From the NCBI GenBank assembly GCA_018701395.1, contig JABIWU010000032.1:1-46419 (forward strand): 46,419 bases of DNA, given 5' to 3'. The notes under the pieces were generated by a model that was not told the DNA's origin, ran no database searches, and was given only the letters and a program-made list of their open reading frames with translations. Source of the stretch: Phycisphaerae bacterium. Its GTDB lineage: Bacteria; Planctomycetota; Phycisphaerae; Phycisphaerales; SM1A02. This document shows, one piece after another, positions 35,291-41,946 of this stretch (the stretch's first letter is position 1; every line of letters begins with the position of its first letter). A program made the translations under genes and the position numbers.

Positions 35291-36176
35291 GTGCTGCGCG
35301 AAGGTTTCCACCTGCGCTTGTCAGTAATTGTGTGGCTGTTTTGTTGTCTACGTTTTGCTTGTGCATAAGAATTGCGACTTTTACTTCATTGTGTGCTGCG
35401 GCAAGAAGTTCGGCTGCGTCTTCGCGACTAACTTCACAGATTGAAGTGACAATTCTAATGGCTCGATCATGTAGTTTTGTATTACTTGCTTTAAGGTCTA
35501 CCATCTTATTACCGTAGACTTTCCCCAATCTCGTAAACAAGGTTGTTGTGATGATATTGAGTGTAAGTTTTGTAGCAGTGCCTGCTTTTAATCTGGTTGA
35601 GCCAGTTAAAGGTTCGGCCCCAGTTTCAAGAGCAATTTCAAAATCAGCAATATTTTGAGCAGGACTGCACGTTAAAAATCCAGTAACTGCGCCTCGTTGC
35701 TTTGCTAATGCTATTCCACCAATAACCCATGGTGTTGTTCCACCAGCTGCAATGCCAAGTGCAACGTCTTTATCTGATAGTGCAATGCGATCAAATTCCA
35801 AAGCAATTCCGTTTAGATCGTCTTCTTTTGCTTCTGAGGAAGTTCGAAGTGAAGCGTCTCCACCAGCAATGATGCCGATTATGGTTTCTGGTAGCGATTG
35901 AAAAGTTGGAGGACATTCAGCCGCATCAAGAACGCCCAATCGACCTGAAGTTCCGCACCCAAAATAAATGAGTCTTCCTCCATCTTTAATTTTTGGGATA
36001 AGAGTTTCTATAAATGCAGCGATATCTTCCGACGCGTTTTGTACTGCTTGTATAGCTTGCATATGATCGTTGGCAAGAATGGAAACGCATTCGCTTGTTG
36101 AAAATAAATCTAATTCAGCAGTTGCGGTATTGCTTTGTTCTGTTGTTAGGTGTCCTCTATCTTCTGGCAATGGCAT
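35286..36176 (-). CDS. murQ: N-acetylmuramic acid 6-phosphate etherase
   Basis: MurQ cleaves the lactyl ether of MurNAc-6-phosphate to give GlcNAc-6-phosphate and D-lactate in cell-wall recycling. The SIS-domain signature GCGTSGRLGVLDAAECPPTF lies at residues 73-92 and contains the catalytic Glu region. ITGSTRLKAGTATKL-like sequence follows further on (EPLTGSTRLKAGTATKLTLN). The protein ends in the UBA-like tail. The frame runs upstream to 36248 through a palindrome, but ATG 36176 gives the normal length (296 residues) and sits six bases after TACAAT. Confidence 0.95.
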   Translation of the reverse strand: MPLPEDRGHLTTEQSNTATAELDLFSTSECVSILANDHMQAIQAVQNASEDIAAFIETLIPKIKDGGRLIYFGCGTSGRLGVLDAAECPPTFQSLPETIIGIIAGGDASLRTSSEAKEDDLNGIALEFDRIALSDKDVALGIAAGGTTPWVIGGIALAKQRGAVTGFLTCSPAQNIADFEIALETGAEPLTGSTRLKAGTATKLTLNIITTTLFTRLGKVYGNKMVDLKASNTKLHDRAIRIVTSICEVSREDAAELLAAAHNEVKVAILMHKQNVDNKTATQLLTSAGGNLRAAL

Positions 36177-36182
36177 TCCACC

Positions 36183-36188
36183 ATTGTA
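36183..36188 (-). promoter_or_regulatory. Predicted -10 box of murQ (leaderless)
   Basis: TACAAT on the minus strand ends six bases before ATG 36176. The spacer towards any -35 box is occupied by the nested palindrome at 36191-36240, which could therefore act as an operator. Confidence 0.45.
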
Positions 36189-36190
36189 TT

Positions 36191-36240
36191 GGGGACTGTC
36201 CCCTTTTGTGACTTTCACAAAAGGGGACAGTCCTCGAGGA
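36191..36240. repeat. Nested palindrome (REP-like or operator) upstream of murQ
   Basis: A perfect 19-base inverted repeat has arms at 36193-36211 and 36215-36233 and a 3-base loop. Each arm contains a second palindrome, GGGGACNGTCCCC (36191-36203) or its near-copy on the other side. It is followed by the 10-base palindrome TCCTCGAGGA (36231-36240). The whole lies between the HU terminator and the predicted murQ -10 box. It resembles the REP-type palindromes mobilised by RAYT transposases, but no RAYT gene and no second copy occurs in the window. Confidence 0.7.
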
Positions 36241-36246
36241 ACTGAC

Positions 36247-36278
36247 AAAAAAAGCGCCCTGCAAGGCAGGGCGCTTTT
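36247..36278 (-). terminator. Strong intrinsic terminator of HU-like gene
   Basis: GCGCCCTGC (36254-36262) pairs perfectly with GCAGGGCGC (36266-36274) across a 3-base loop. The stem is extended by four A-T pairs. On the minus strand the stem is followed by seven T residues (36247-36253). It lies 25 bases after the HU-like stop and separates that gene from murQ. Confidence 0.92.
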
Positions 36279-36302
36279 CTAAAAACTATCTAAATTAAAG
36301 TA

Positions 36303-36665
36303 TTAGACCATTTCTTTCAATGCTTTCAAAGGTGTAACTTTGACAGCTTTGCGTGCTGGTTTAGCAGGAATGTCACGGAATTCTTTAAGTAGTGGAAGCC
36401 AAACGTTCTTTCGTGCTGGACGCTTTGCAACGAGTTTCTTTTTAACTTTCATAAGTCCAGGAACAGTGAAGACACCTGGGCCTCTGTTACCGAGATCTTT
36501 TTTGATCATTTTTGACATGCAGTCAAATACTGATGCAACTTCTTTTCGAGTCAAACCAGTGTCATTTGAAATGTCACTCATGATTTGTGTTTTTGTGCGA
36601 GGCTTAACTTCAGTTGTTTTAGCGCTCTTTTTTGCTGTCTTTTTCTTGGTTTTCTTTTTGGCCAT
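36303..36665 (-). CDS. HU/IHF-family DNA-binding protein with Lys-rich N-terminus
   Basis: This 120-residue basic protein begins with a roughly 25-residue Lys/Ala/Thr tail (MAKKKTKKKTAKKSAKTTE). An HU-like fold follows (TKTQIMSDISNDTGLTRKEV), and the beta-arm region ends in a KRPARKNVW phrase where HU has the GRNPQTG arm. A second basic stretch closes the chain. HU proteins bend and compact DNA. The eukaryotic histone-H1-like tail is known in some planctomycetes and other bacteria. AAGGA lies ten bases before the ATG. It is transcribed alone, ending in the strong terminator at 36247-36278. Confidence 0.85.
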   Translation of the reverse strand: MAKKKTKKKTAKKSAKTTEVKPRTKTQIMSDISNDTGLTRKEVASVFDCMSKMIKKDLGNRGPGVFTVPGLMKVKKKLVAKRPARKNVWLPLLKEFRDIPAKPARKAVKVTPLKALKEMV

Positions 36666-36851
36666 GGAATTTGAATCCTTTCATTGGTCCAACTCGTTAT
36701 GTGCTCTCCCGCCAACACTGGCGATTCAAACTGGCACGTGGAAAGTGAAATGTAACTCTTTTACGAGAACATGACAACCGTTTGCACAGTAAATTACAGT
36801 GTTTTTTTAAAAAATGTAGAAAAAGAACAACTTTTTTAGAAAGTGTGAGAA
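36666..36851. other. Intergenic region between gmd and HU-like gene
   Basis: This 186-base region holds the HU leader. It includes a CGCCA/TGGCG hairpin at 36710-36723 and A/T tracts near 36809-36838. No gene is seen. The T/A tracts after the gmd stop may help termination, but no strong stem precedes them on the minus strand. Confidence 0.5.
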
Positions 36852-37829
36852 TTACTTTTTGATTTTTGGATAATTCTCATCGCTTTCAACCATGTCATCC
36901 ATCAGTGTTTCGAACGTGTATACAGGATTCCAATTTAGTTCTTTTCGAATCTTAGTTGAATCGCCCTTGAGATCGTGCAATTCTTCAGGTCTGAGATATC
37001 GTTTATCGAGCACGTAATAATCTTCGTAGTTCATACCAAGTTTACTAAACACATAATCGCAGCAGTCGCGGACACTATGCGAAACTCCGGTGGCGCAAAC
37101 AAAATCGTCAGGCTTGTCTGCTTGCAAAATCATCCACATCGCCTCAACATAATCTTTAGCATGACCCCAGTCACGGCGAGCATCGAGATTACCCATCCGT
37201 AATTCGGTTGCTTCTCCGCAAGCGATTGCGATGGCACCCTTTACGATCTTGCTTGTGACGAAGTTGGAACCACGACGAGGGGACTCATGATTAAACAAAA
37301 TACCATTTGAGATGAACATATCGTAGGAGTGACGGTAATTTCGAGAAATATTGTACCCAAACACTTTCGCACAGCCGTACGGGCTTACTGGGAGCATGGT
37401 TGTGGACTCTCTTTGGAAACCATCGTCATCAATGCAGTTGCCGAACATTTCAGAAGAAGATGCTTGGTAGATTCGAGCATGAGGAGAAACAAGTTTCACA
37501 GCTTCAATGACGTTCAATACACCGTTAGCAACTGCTTGCACGGTATAAAGAGGAACATCGAAACTAATTCGAACGTGTGATTGTGCCGCAAGGTTATAGA
37601 CCTCATCTGGCTGGACCTTTTGCATAATTGAAATCAAAGAGGACAAATCAGTCAAATCGCCGTAATAAAGATTCAATTGTCCAAATACAGAATCAAGACG
37701 TGCAGTTTGGTTTTCAGCTACGGAGTTTCGTTTTAGGATGCCATGCACTTCGTACCCTTTTGAGAGTAAGAATTCAGCGAGGTATGACCCATCTTGGCCG
37801 TTTATTCCGGTGATAAGTGCTTTTTTCAT
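36852..37829 (-). CDS. gmd: GDP-mannose 4,6-dehydratase
   Basis: Gmd converts GDP-D-mannose to GDP-4-keto-6-deoxymannose, the first step towards GDP-L-fucose. It is a 325-residue extended SDR enzyme with the NAD(P)-binding GINGQDGSYLAEFL (8-21), the YNLAAQSHV motif and the catalytic Ser/Glu in SSSEMFG. The YxxxK pair is in YGCAKVFGYN. NHESPRRG and GNLDARRDWGHAKDYVE are typical of GMD. Its start overlaps the end of the fcl-type gene (ATGA), and the next enzyme of the pathway is encoded by that partner. Confidence 0.96.
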   Translation of the reverse strand: MKKALITGINGQDGSYLAEFLLSKGYEVHGILKRNSVAENQTARLDSVFGQLNLYYGDLTDLSSLISIMQKVQPDEVYNLAAQSHVRISFDVPLYTVQAVANGVLNVIEAVKLVSPHARIYQASSSEMFGNCIDDDGFQRESTTMLPVSPYGCAKVFGYNISRNYRHSYDMFISNGILFNHESPRRGSNFVTSKIVKGAIAIACGEATELRMGNLDARRDWGHAKDYVEAMWMILQADKPDDFVCATGVSHSVRDCCDYVFSKLGMNYEDYYVLDKRYLRPEELHDLKGDSTKIRKELNWNPVYTFETLMDDMVESDENYPKIKK

Positions 37830-38728
37830 GATCGAACGTCTTTCTTATTTGCTTTGTACCAGTCAATTGCTTTTTTAAGACCATCTTGGATGGATGTGAA
37901 TTCAAAATCAGGCATGTGTTGTTTTAATACGCTGTTGTCAGATGGTTTTTTAAGTTGTCCATCTGGGTAAGAAGCATCGTAGACAATAGCACCTTCAAAG
38001 CCCATAACTGTGGCTATTTCTTGCGCAATAGTGGAGATTTGAACTTCTTCGTCTGGCGACATAATAAATGGAACAGGTGAATCATAGTTATTGAGTACCC
38101 AAGTGGCTACTTCGGCTACATCGCCTACGTACATGAACTCTCTCCATGGTTTTCCAGAACCCCAAATAACGAAATCTGTATCTTGCTCCATGGCAGTTTC
38201 ACATTTTCGAATCAGGGCAGGAATTACGTGGCTATTCTCTAAATCAAAATTATCATGTTGGCCGTAAATGTTGCATGGTATTACAGTTACGAAATTGCAA
38301 CCGTATTGGTCTCGGTATGCTCTACTTTGCACATCAAGCATTCGTTTTGCATACGCATAGGCATAATTAGAAGGGTGTGGCTCGCCGTTATGTATTTGGT
38401 CTGCACTTAGTGGGTAGGTTGCATCATCTGGGAAGACGCATGTACTCATAAAAGAGACCATTTTAGTAACGCCACATTTGCGAGCCGCTTCAAGAACGTT
38501 TGTGTTGAGAATCATATTGGCGTAGAAGAATTCGCCGAGTTGTTCCATATTGGCTTTGATTCCACCTACTTTCGCAGCACAGTGAATGATTTCAGTCACA
38601 TTATTTGCTTGGATATATGCAACGGTTGCGTCAAGATCCATCAGATCCAAAGTGTTCCGAGTTGGTTTTAAGTCAGCTTCAATAGCTGAACCAACGAGAC
38701 CTCTTCCGCCGGTCACGAGTAAAGACAT
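37826..38728 (-). CDS. fcl: GDP-L-fucose synthase
   Basis: This epimerase-reductase converts GDP-4-keto-6-deoxymannose to GDP-L-fucose. The 300-residue SDR protein has the Rossmann motif VTGGRGLVGSAI (5-16), then AAKVGGIKANM, STCVFPDD and the YxxxK pair in YAYAKRMLDVQ. GSGKPWREFMYVGD is characteristic of the family. It is upstream of gmd and overlaps it by four bases. AGGA lies eight bases before the ATG. Fucose would feed surface polysaccharide made with the neighbouring glycosyltransferase. Confidence 0.94.
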   Translation of the reverse strand: MSLLVTGGRGLVGSAIEADLKPTRNTLDLMDLDATVAYIQANNVTEIIHCAAKVGGIKANMEQLGEFFYANMILNTNVLEAARKCGVTKMVSFMSTCVFPDDATYPLSADQIHNGEPHPSNYAYAYAKRMLDVQSRAYRDQYGCNFVTVIPCNIYGQHDNFDLENSHVIPALIRKCETAMEQDTDFVIWGSGKPWREFMYVGDVAEVATWVLNNYDSPVPFIMSPDEEVQISTIAQEIATVMGFEGAIVYDASYPDGQLKKPSDNSVLKQHMPDFEFTSIQDGLKKAIDWYKANKKDVRS

Positions 38729-38791
38729 ACGGAATTCCTGTTCAAGTTTGCTGTATTGCGTTGCATAATTGGGGTAAGTGGAGTTGGTATA

Positions 38792-40015
38792 TTATTCGCT
38801 ATTAGCAAGTTCAAGTACATCAAAGTACGCTTGTCCCGATTTTTCTATCGTGTATTTCGTTTCGAGGAGGTCCCGGGCGCGTTTTCCCGATTCCTTTGCC
38901 TCAGAGGGATTTTGCATGAGCGAACGAACATAGGCAACGAATCCGTCCGAGTCTGAAATTTCAAACCAAGCGCCAATGTTGTTTTGCTCGATAATTGGTC
39001 GCAATTCAGAATGGGGAGTTGAAAACGCAATAATTGGTCTGCCAACAGAGAGGCATGTATAGAGTTTCGATGGAAAACTTATACCATCAATGCCTTTTGC
39101 AATAGTTACGATGAGCGCGTCGCAACAATTAAGCGCATCGTTGAATTCTTCTTGGGGTGTATAAGGAAGGAGGAGCGTATTGGTCAATCCACGCTCTTTA
39201 ATTTGTTGTGCAATTTTGTCTTTCCCACCGCCTGCGCCGGTTATGACAAGGCGAAAATTCTCGCCGAGTAGTTGTTGAGCGCCTTTCAAAATCATGTCAA
39301 ACTCATAGTAAAGACCAAGGTTTCCAGAATACAGGACAGTAAATGGTTCAACCAAATCGTATTTTTTCGCGAAGTTGCTTTCTTCTTTTAGTTTAGGTGT
39401 TAAGTCTGCTGGATCGGCCCAATTTGGGATGACATGTACTCGATCTGGATCGGGTCCATAGTTATTCACGACAAGGTCTTTTGCAGCTTCGCTTAAAACG
39501 ATAATTTGGTTCGCTCGGCGATACATAATTTTGTTGCACCATTGCCAAAAGCGGTCGATGATTCCACCCGCTTTAATTTTGCCAAGCCAAACTGCAATCT
39601 CTGGATATGAGTCATGCAGGAGCACGACGTATTTGTGTTTGAAAAGAATGGAGATAAATCCGCCAACAAAACCAAGGAAGGGTGGATTCGTCGTGTATAA
39701 AAACACTTTGCCTTTTTGTTTTGGCAAAACATGAAAAAGTGTAAGCGGCACCATGAAGCTTATAATGTTGACGAGCCGTCCGACGATGTTGTCTTTGCTA
39801 AATCGCGTGACATTCATACGTAAAGTTTTGACACCGTTTCGCGTTTCTTTACGAGGACATTCTTCCCAAGATTCAGGCGGACCATAGGATGGCCTACAAG
39901 TTACGACTGAAGTGTCCGCGCCTAGATCAGAAATTTTTTCAGCCAATTCAAAAAGTAAATGTCCAGAAGATGCTACATCTGGAGCGTAATATTGATTCAA
40001 AATAACGACCTTCAT
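38792..40015 (-). CDS. GT4-family glycosyltransferase
   Basis: This 407-residue protein shows the GT-B layout. The N-terminal domain starts KVVILNQYYAPDVASSGHLL, typical of WcaI/WbuB-type transferases. A linker near 190-210 (VIPNWADPADL) follows, and the C-terminal nucleotide-sugar domain contains FTVLYSGNLGLYYEFD and a late E-x7-E region near GISFPSKLYTCLSVGRPIIAF. It probably adds a sugar to a lipid-linked glycan on the cytoplasmic face. It lies upstream of fcl-gmd (63-base gap) on the same strand, suggesting one surface-glycan unit. Donor and acceptor are unknown. Confidence 0.9.
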   Translation of the reverse strand: MKVVILNQYYAPDVASSGHLLFELAEKISDLGADTSVVTCRPSYGPPESWEECPRKETRNGVKTLRMNVTRFSKDNIVGRLVNIISFMVPLTLFHVLPKQKGKVFLYTTNPPFLGFVGGFISILFKHKYVVLLHDSYPEIAVWLGKIKAGGIIDRFWQWCNKIMYRRANQIIVLSEAAKDLVVNNYGPDPDRVHVIPNWADPADLTPKLKEESNFAKKYDLVEPFTVLYSGNLGLYYEFDMILKGAQQLLGENFRLVITGAGGGKDKIAQQIKERGLTNTLLLPYTPQEEFNDALNCCDALIVTIAKGIDGISFPSKLYTCLSVGRPIIAFSTPHSELRPIIEQNNIGAWFEISDSDGFVAYVRSLMQNPSEAKESGKRARDLLETKYTIEKSGQAYFDVLELANSE

Positions 40016-40060
40016 CTATTATTGGATGGTAGCACGATTTTGGAGAATGCGTCTTAACAT

Positions 40061-40069
40061 GGGGGGGGG
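40061..40069. repeat. Nine-G homopolymer tract
   Basis: A run of nine G residues lies in the 103-base divergent region between the glycosyltransferase and the beta-helix gene. A run of seven C residues lies just beyond the other end of that gene (41179-41185). Long G tracts can slip during replication, but this one is not in a coding frame. Confidence 0.85.
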
Positions 40070-40089
40070 AGCATATTGGGTTTTATTTC

Positions 40090-40111
40090 GGGCAATATGA
40101 GGGCAATATGA
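40090..40111 (+). repeat. Two tandem 11-base repeats carrying a -10-like box
   Basis: GGGCAATATGA occurs twice in direct succession (40090-40100 and 40101-40111). Each unit contains the start of a TATGAx hexamer. The second copy ends at the predicted promoter box of the next gene. GGCAA/TTGCC (40102-40116) also forms a small hairpin. Confidence 0.8.
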
Positions 40112-40112
40112 T
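40107..40112 (+). promoter_or_regulatory. Predicted -10 box of beta-helix gene (leaderless)
   Basis: TATGAT ends six bases before GTG 40119, matching the spacing found at other predicted leaderless genes. The tandem duplication just upstream may have created or moved this box. Confidence 0.4.
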
Positions 40113-40118
40113 TGCCTC

Positions 40119-41159
40119 GTGATTTTTTATATGCATACTATTATGTATATGTTCCGCCACATGCTTATCTCTTTGTTCCTAACAAGTACAACACTTGCTA
40201 CCACGTGGACTGTTGATGATGACGGTAAGGCAGACTTTGACAACATTCAAGCAGCGGTAGATGCTGCAAGTAATGGTGATGAGATTGTTGTGATGCCAGG
40301 GACGTATACAAGCAGTGGCAGTTATGTCGTCAATATGAATGGCAAAGAGGTTTTACTCAGAAGCAAAGAAGGTCCACAAACGACTATAGTCAGCGGTCAG
40401 AATCAGCGAACAGTCTTCTTCTGCGGAAGTGGCGTAACGCTCTCAACAATAATTTCAGGATTTACAATCACCCAAGGGTCTGGGAGTCAGGGTGGAGGTA
40501 TCAGATGTGAAGTGTCATCGCCAAGAATTGAAAATTGCCGTATTGTTAATAATTCTGCAGGCCATGGGGGAGGAGTTGCTTGGCTAGGTCCAAGCACCGA
40601 TATGGGAGAGATTGTCAACTGCGTATTCAAAAATAACGAAGCGTTTAGTCATGGCGGCGCTATTTTTTGTGATATGGGAAATTTCTGGGTGACTGATTGC
40701 CTTGTCCGTGACAATATCGCAAACATCACCGGTGGAATTCATGTGTATTGCTGCAGTGTTGGCCTTGTGAATACCGCTGTGTGCTCAAATACAAACGGAC
40801 AAACATACGGCACTCTAGAAAATGACGATTGCTTGATATCCGAAACATGCGAAAGTGGTTGCGGGGATATCAATGGCGACAACATAGTGAATGTAGGAGA
40901 CTTATTAATCATCATCAAAACTTGGAACACATCCGACATAGATGGCGATGTAACACTGGATGGGATTGTTGATGTGGAAGATATACTCTTCATTGTTTCT
41001 GCTTGGGGTAACGATTGCTCTCCACCGCAACTTGCCGCTTGTTGTTTTGGCGACATGAAGTGGGGTTGGTGCGAATTCATAACTGAAGAAGAGTGCAATT
41101 CCGCAGGCGGCTGGTACATGGGTGACGGTACAGACTGCGGTTCTGTTTCTTGTTTTTAA
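40119..41159 (+). CDS. Secreted parallel beta-helix protein with dockerin-like and Cys-rich tails
   Basis: This 346-residue exported protein has a signal peptide ending near STTLA (about residue 27). It begins with the WTVDDDGKADFDNIQAAVDAA motif of planctomycete right-handed beta-helix proteins, then helix rungs (ISGFTITQG, GGGIRCEVSSPRIENCRI, GGAIFCDMGNFWVTDCLV) to about 225. Two dockerin-type loops follow (DINGDNIVNVGDLLIIIKTW and DVTLDGIVDVEDILFIVSAW). A 38-residue Cys-rich unit, AACCFGDMKWGWC...GDGTDCGSVSCF, closes the chain. GTG 40119 is chosen on promoter spacing; ATG 40131 and 40143 are alternatives. The likely role is a surface or secreted carbohydrate-active or binding protein. Confidence 0.85.
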   Translation: MIFYMHTIMYMFRHMLISLFLTSTTLATTWTVDDDGKADFDNIQAAVDAASNGDEIVVMPGTYTSSGSYVVNMNGKEVLLRSKEGPQTTIVSGQNQRTVFFCGSGVTLSTIISGFTITQGSGSQGGGIRCEVSSPRIENCRIVNNSAGHGGGVAWLGPSTDMGEIVNCVFKNNEAFSHGGAIFCDMGNFWVTDCLVRDNIANITGGIHVYCCSVGLVNTAVCSNTNGQTYGTLENDDCLISETCESGCGDINGDNIVNVGDLLIIIKTWNTSDIDGDVTLDGIVDVEDILFIVSAWGNDCSPPQLAACCFGDMKWGWCEFITEEECNSAGGWYMGDGTDCGSVSCF

Positions 41160-41361
41160 GAGGCATGCTCAGATTGTGCCCCCCCTCGATGGTCCTATTT
41201 TTATTTTGCATAGAACCATAGTCTGCTTTTTTCTAAGCCGATTGCTTGATTGATTTTTGGTAAACTTCCGGTTCGCGAATTGAGGCTCTGTTTTCACTTT
41301 TGTTGATATGTAAACAGAAATTCATCTAAACAGTTTGCTTATATAAAAACAGGAGAGCTAC
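41160..41361. other. Intergenic region upstream of YceI gene
   Basis: This 202-base region is the longest gene-free stretch. It holds the C7 tract (41179-41185), an imperfect 10-base hairpin (41189-41198 with 41210-41219) followed by a T6 tract, and the YceI ribosome site AGGAG near 41351. No RNA gene is recognisable. Confidence 0.5.
41189..41230 (+). terminator. Possible terminator after beta-helix gene
   Basis: ATGGTCCTAT (41189-41198) pairs with ATAGAACCAT (41210-41219) with one mismatch. A run of T residues starts about seven bases later. Placement after the 41159 stop fits a terminator, but the distance to the T-tract is long. Confidence 0.35.
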
Positions 41362-41946
41362 ATGTTTCTACTTAAATTAATCGCACTTCCATTATTTTTT
41401 GGCCTCTCTATGCTCACTACAGCACAAGAAGTAGAACCAGTCAACGAAAGTGCATTTCAAATTGATTCAGTCCATTCAACTGCAATTTTTAAGGCGCACC
41501 ATTTAGGCGCAGGCATGTTTTATGGTCGCTTTAACGATGTGACAGGCACCATTCAAGTCGACAATGGGATGCCAGTCTTTGCAGTTTCAATTGCTATCGA
41601 CAGCGTCGATACAAATAGCACAAGATTAGATGGACATCTGAAGAGCCCCGACTTTTTTAATGCAGTGGAGTTTCCAACAATGATGTTTAAAAGTAATTCA
41701 TCAACATTAATTGGCGGCAAAACGTATGAAGTTATTGGTGAAATCACAATGCATGGCATCACAAAGCCCTTGACTGTGCAGATGGTTAAAACAGGACAAG
41801 TCAAAAATCGAAGAGGTGAAATGATTGGGTATGAAACCGAGTTCAACCTAGCACGGTCTGACTTCGGTATGCTGTACGGCATAGAAGGCGGTTCCCTCAG
41901 TGATGAGATTAAAGTTATCGTTGCACTTGAAGCTGTGAGAAAATGA
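41362..41946 (+). CDS. YceI-family periplasmic lipid-binding protein
   Basis: This 194-residue protein has a signal peptide (LKLIALPLFFGLSMLTTAQ) and the YceI lipocalin-like fold. Family phrases are FQIDSVHSTAIFKAHHLG (about 32-49), GTIQVDNG, DGHLKSPDFFNAVEFPTMMF and GEITMHGITKPLTV. YceI proteins bind isoprenoid or amphipathic ligands in the periplasm. AGGAG lies seven bases before the ATG. The stop overlaps the next membrane-protein gene (ATGA), so the two are coupled. Confidence 0.93.
   Translation: MFLLKLIALPLFFGLSMLTTAQEVEPVNESAFQIDSVHSTAIFKAHHLGAGMFYGRFNDVTGTIQVDNGMPVFAVSIAIDSVDTNSTRLDGHLKSPDFFNAVEFPTMMFKSNSSTLIGGKTYEVIGEITMHGITKPLTVQMVKTGQVKNRRGEMIGYETEFNLARSDFGMLYGIEGGSLSDEIKVIVALEAVRK

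Noticed and set aside
36177-36248. Longer murQ start through the palindrome
   Set aside because: The 24 extra residues would be encoded by the inverted repeat, lie outside the family's normal length and come before the predicted -10 box.
36809-36838. T/A-rich stretch near 36809 as the gmd terminator
   Set aside because: The small stem next to it has a mismatch and its T-tract is on the plus strand, whereas gmd is on the minus strand.
40061-40069. G9 tract as a coding phase-variation switch
   Set aside because: The tract is in an intergenic region 46 bases from one gene and 50 from the other, so it cannot shift a reading frame. Only a promoter effect is possible.
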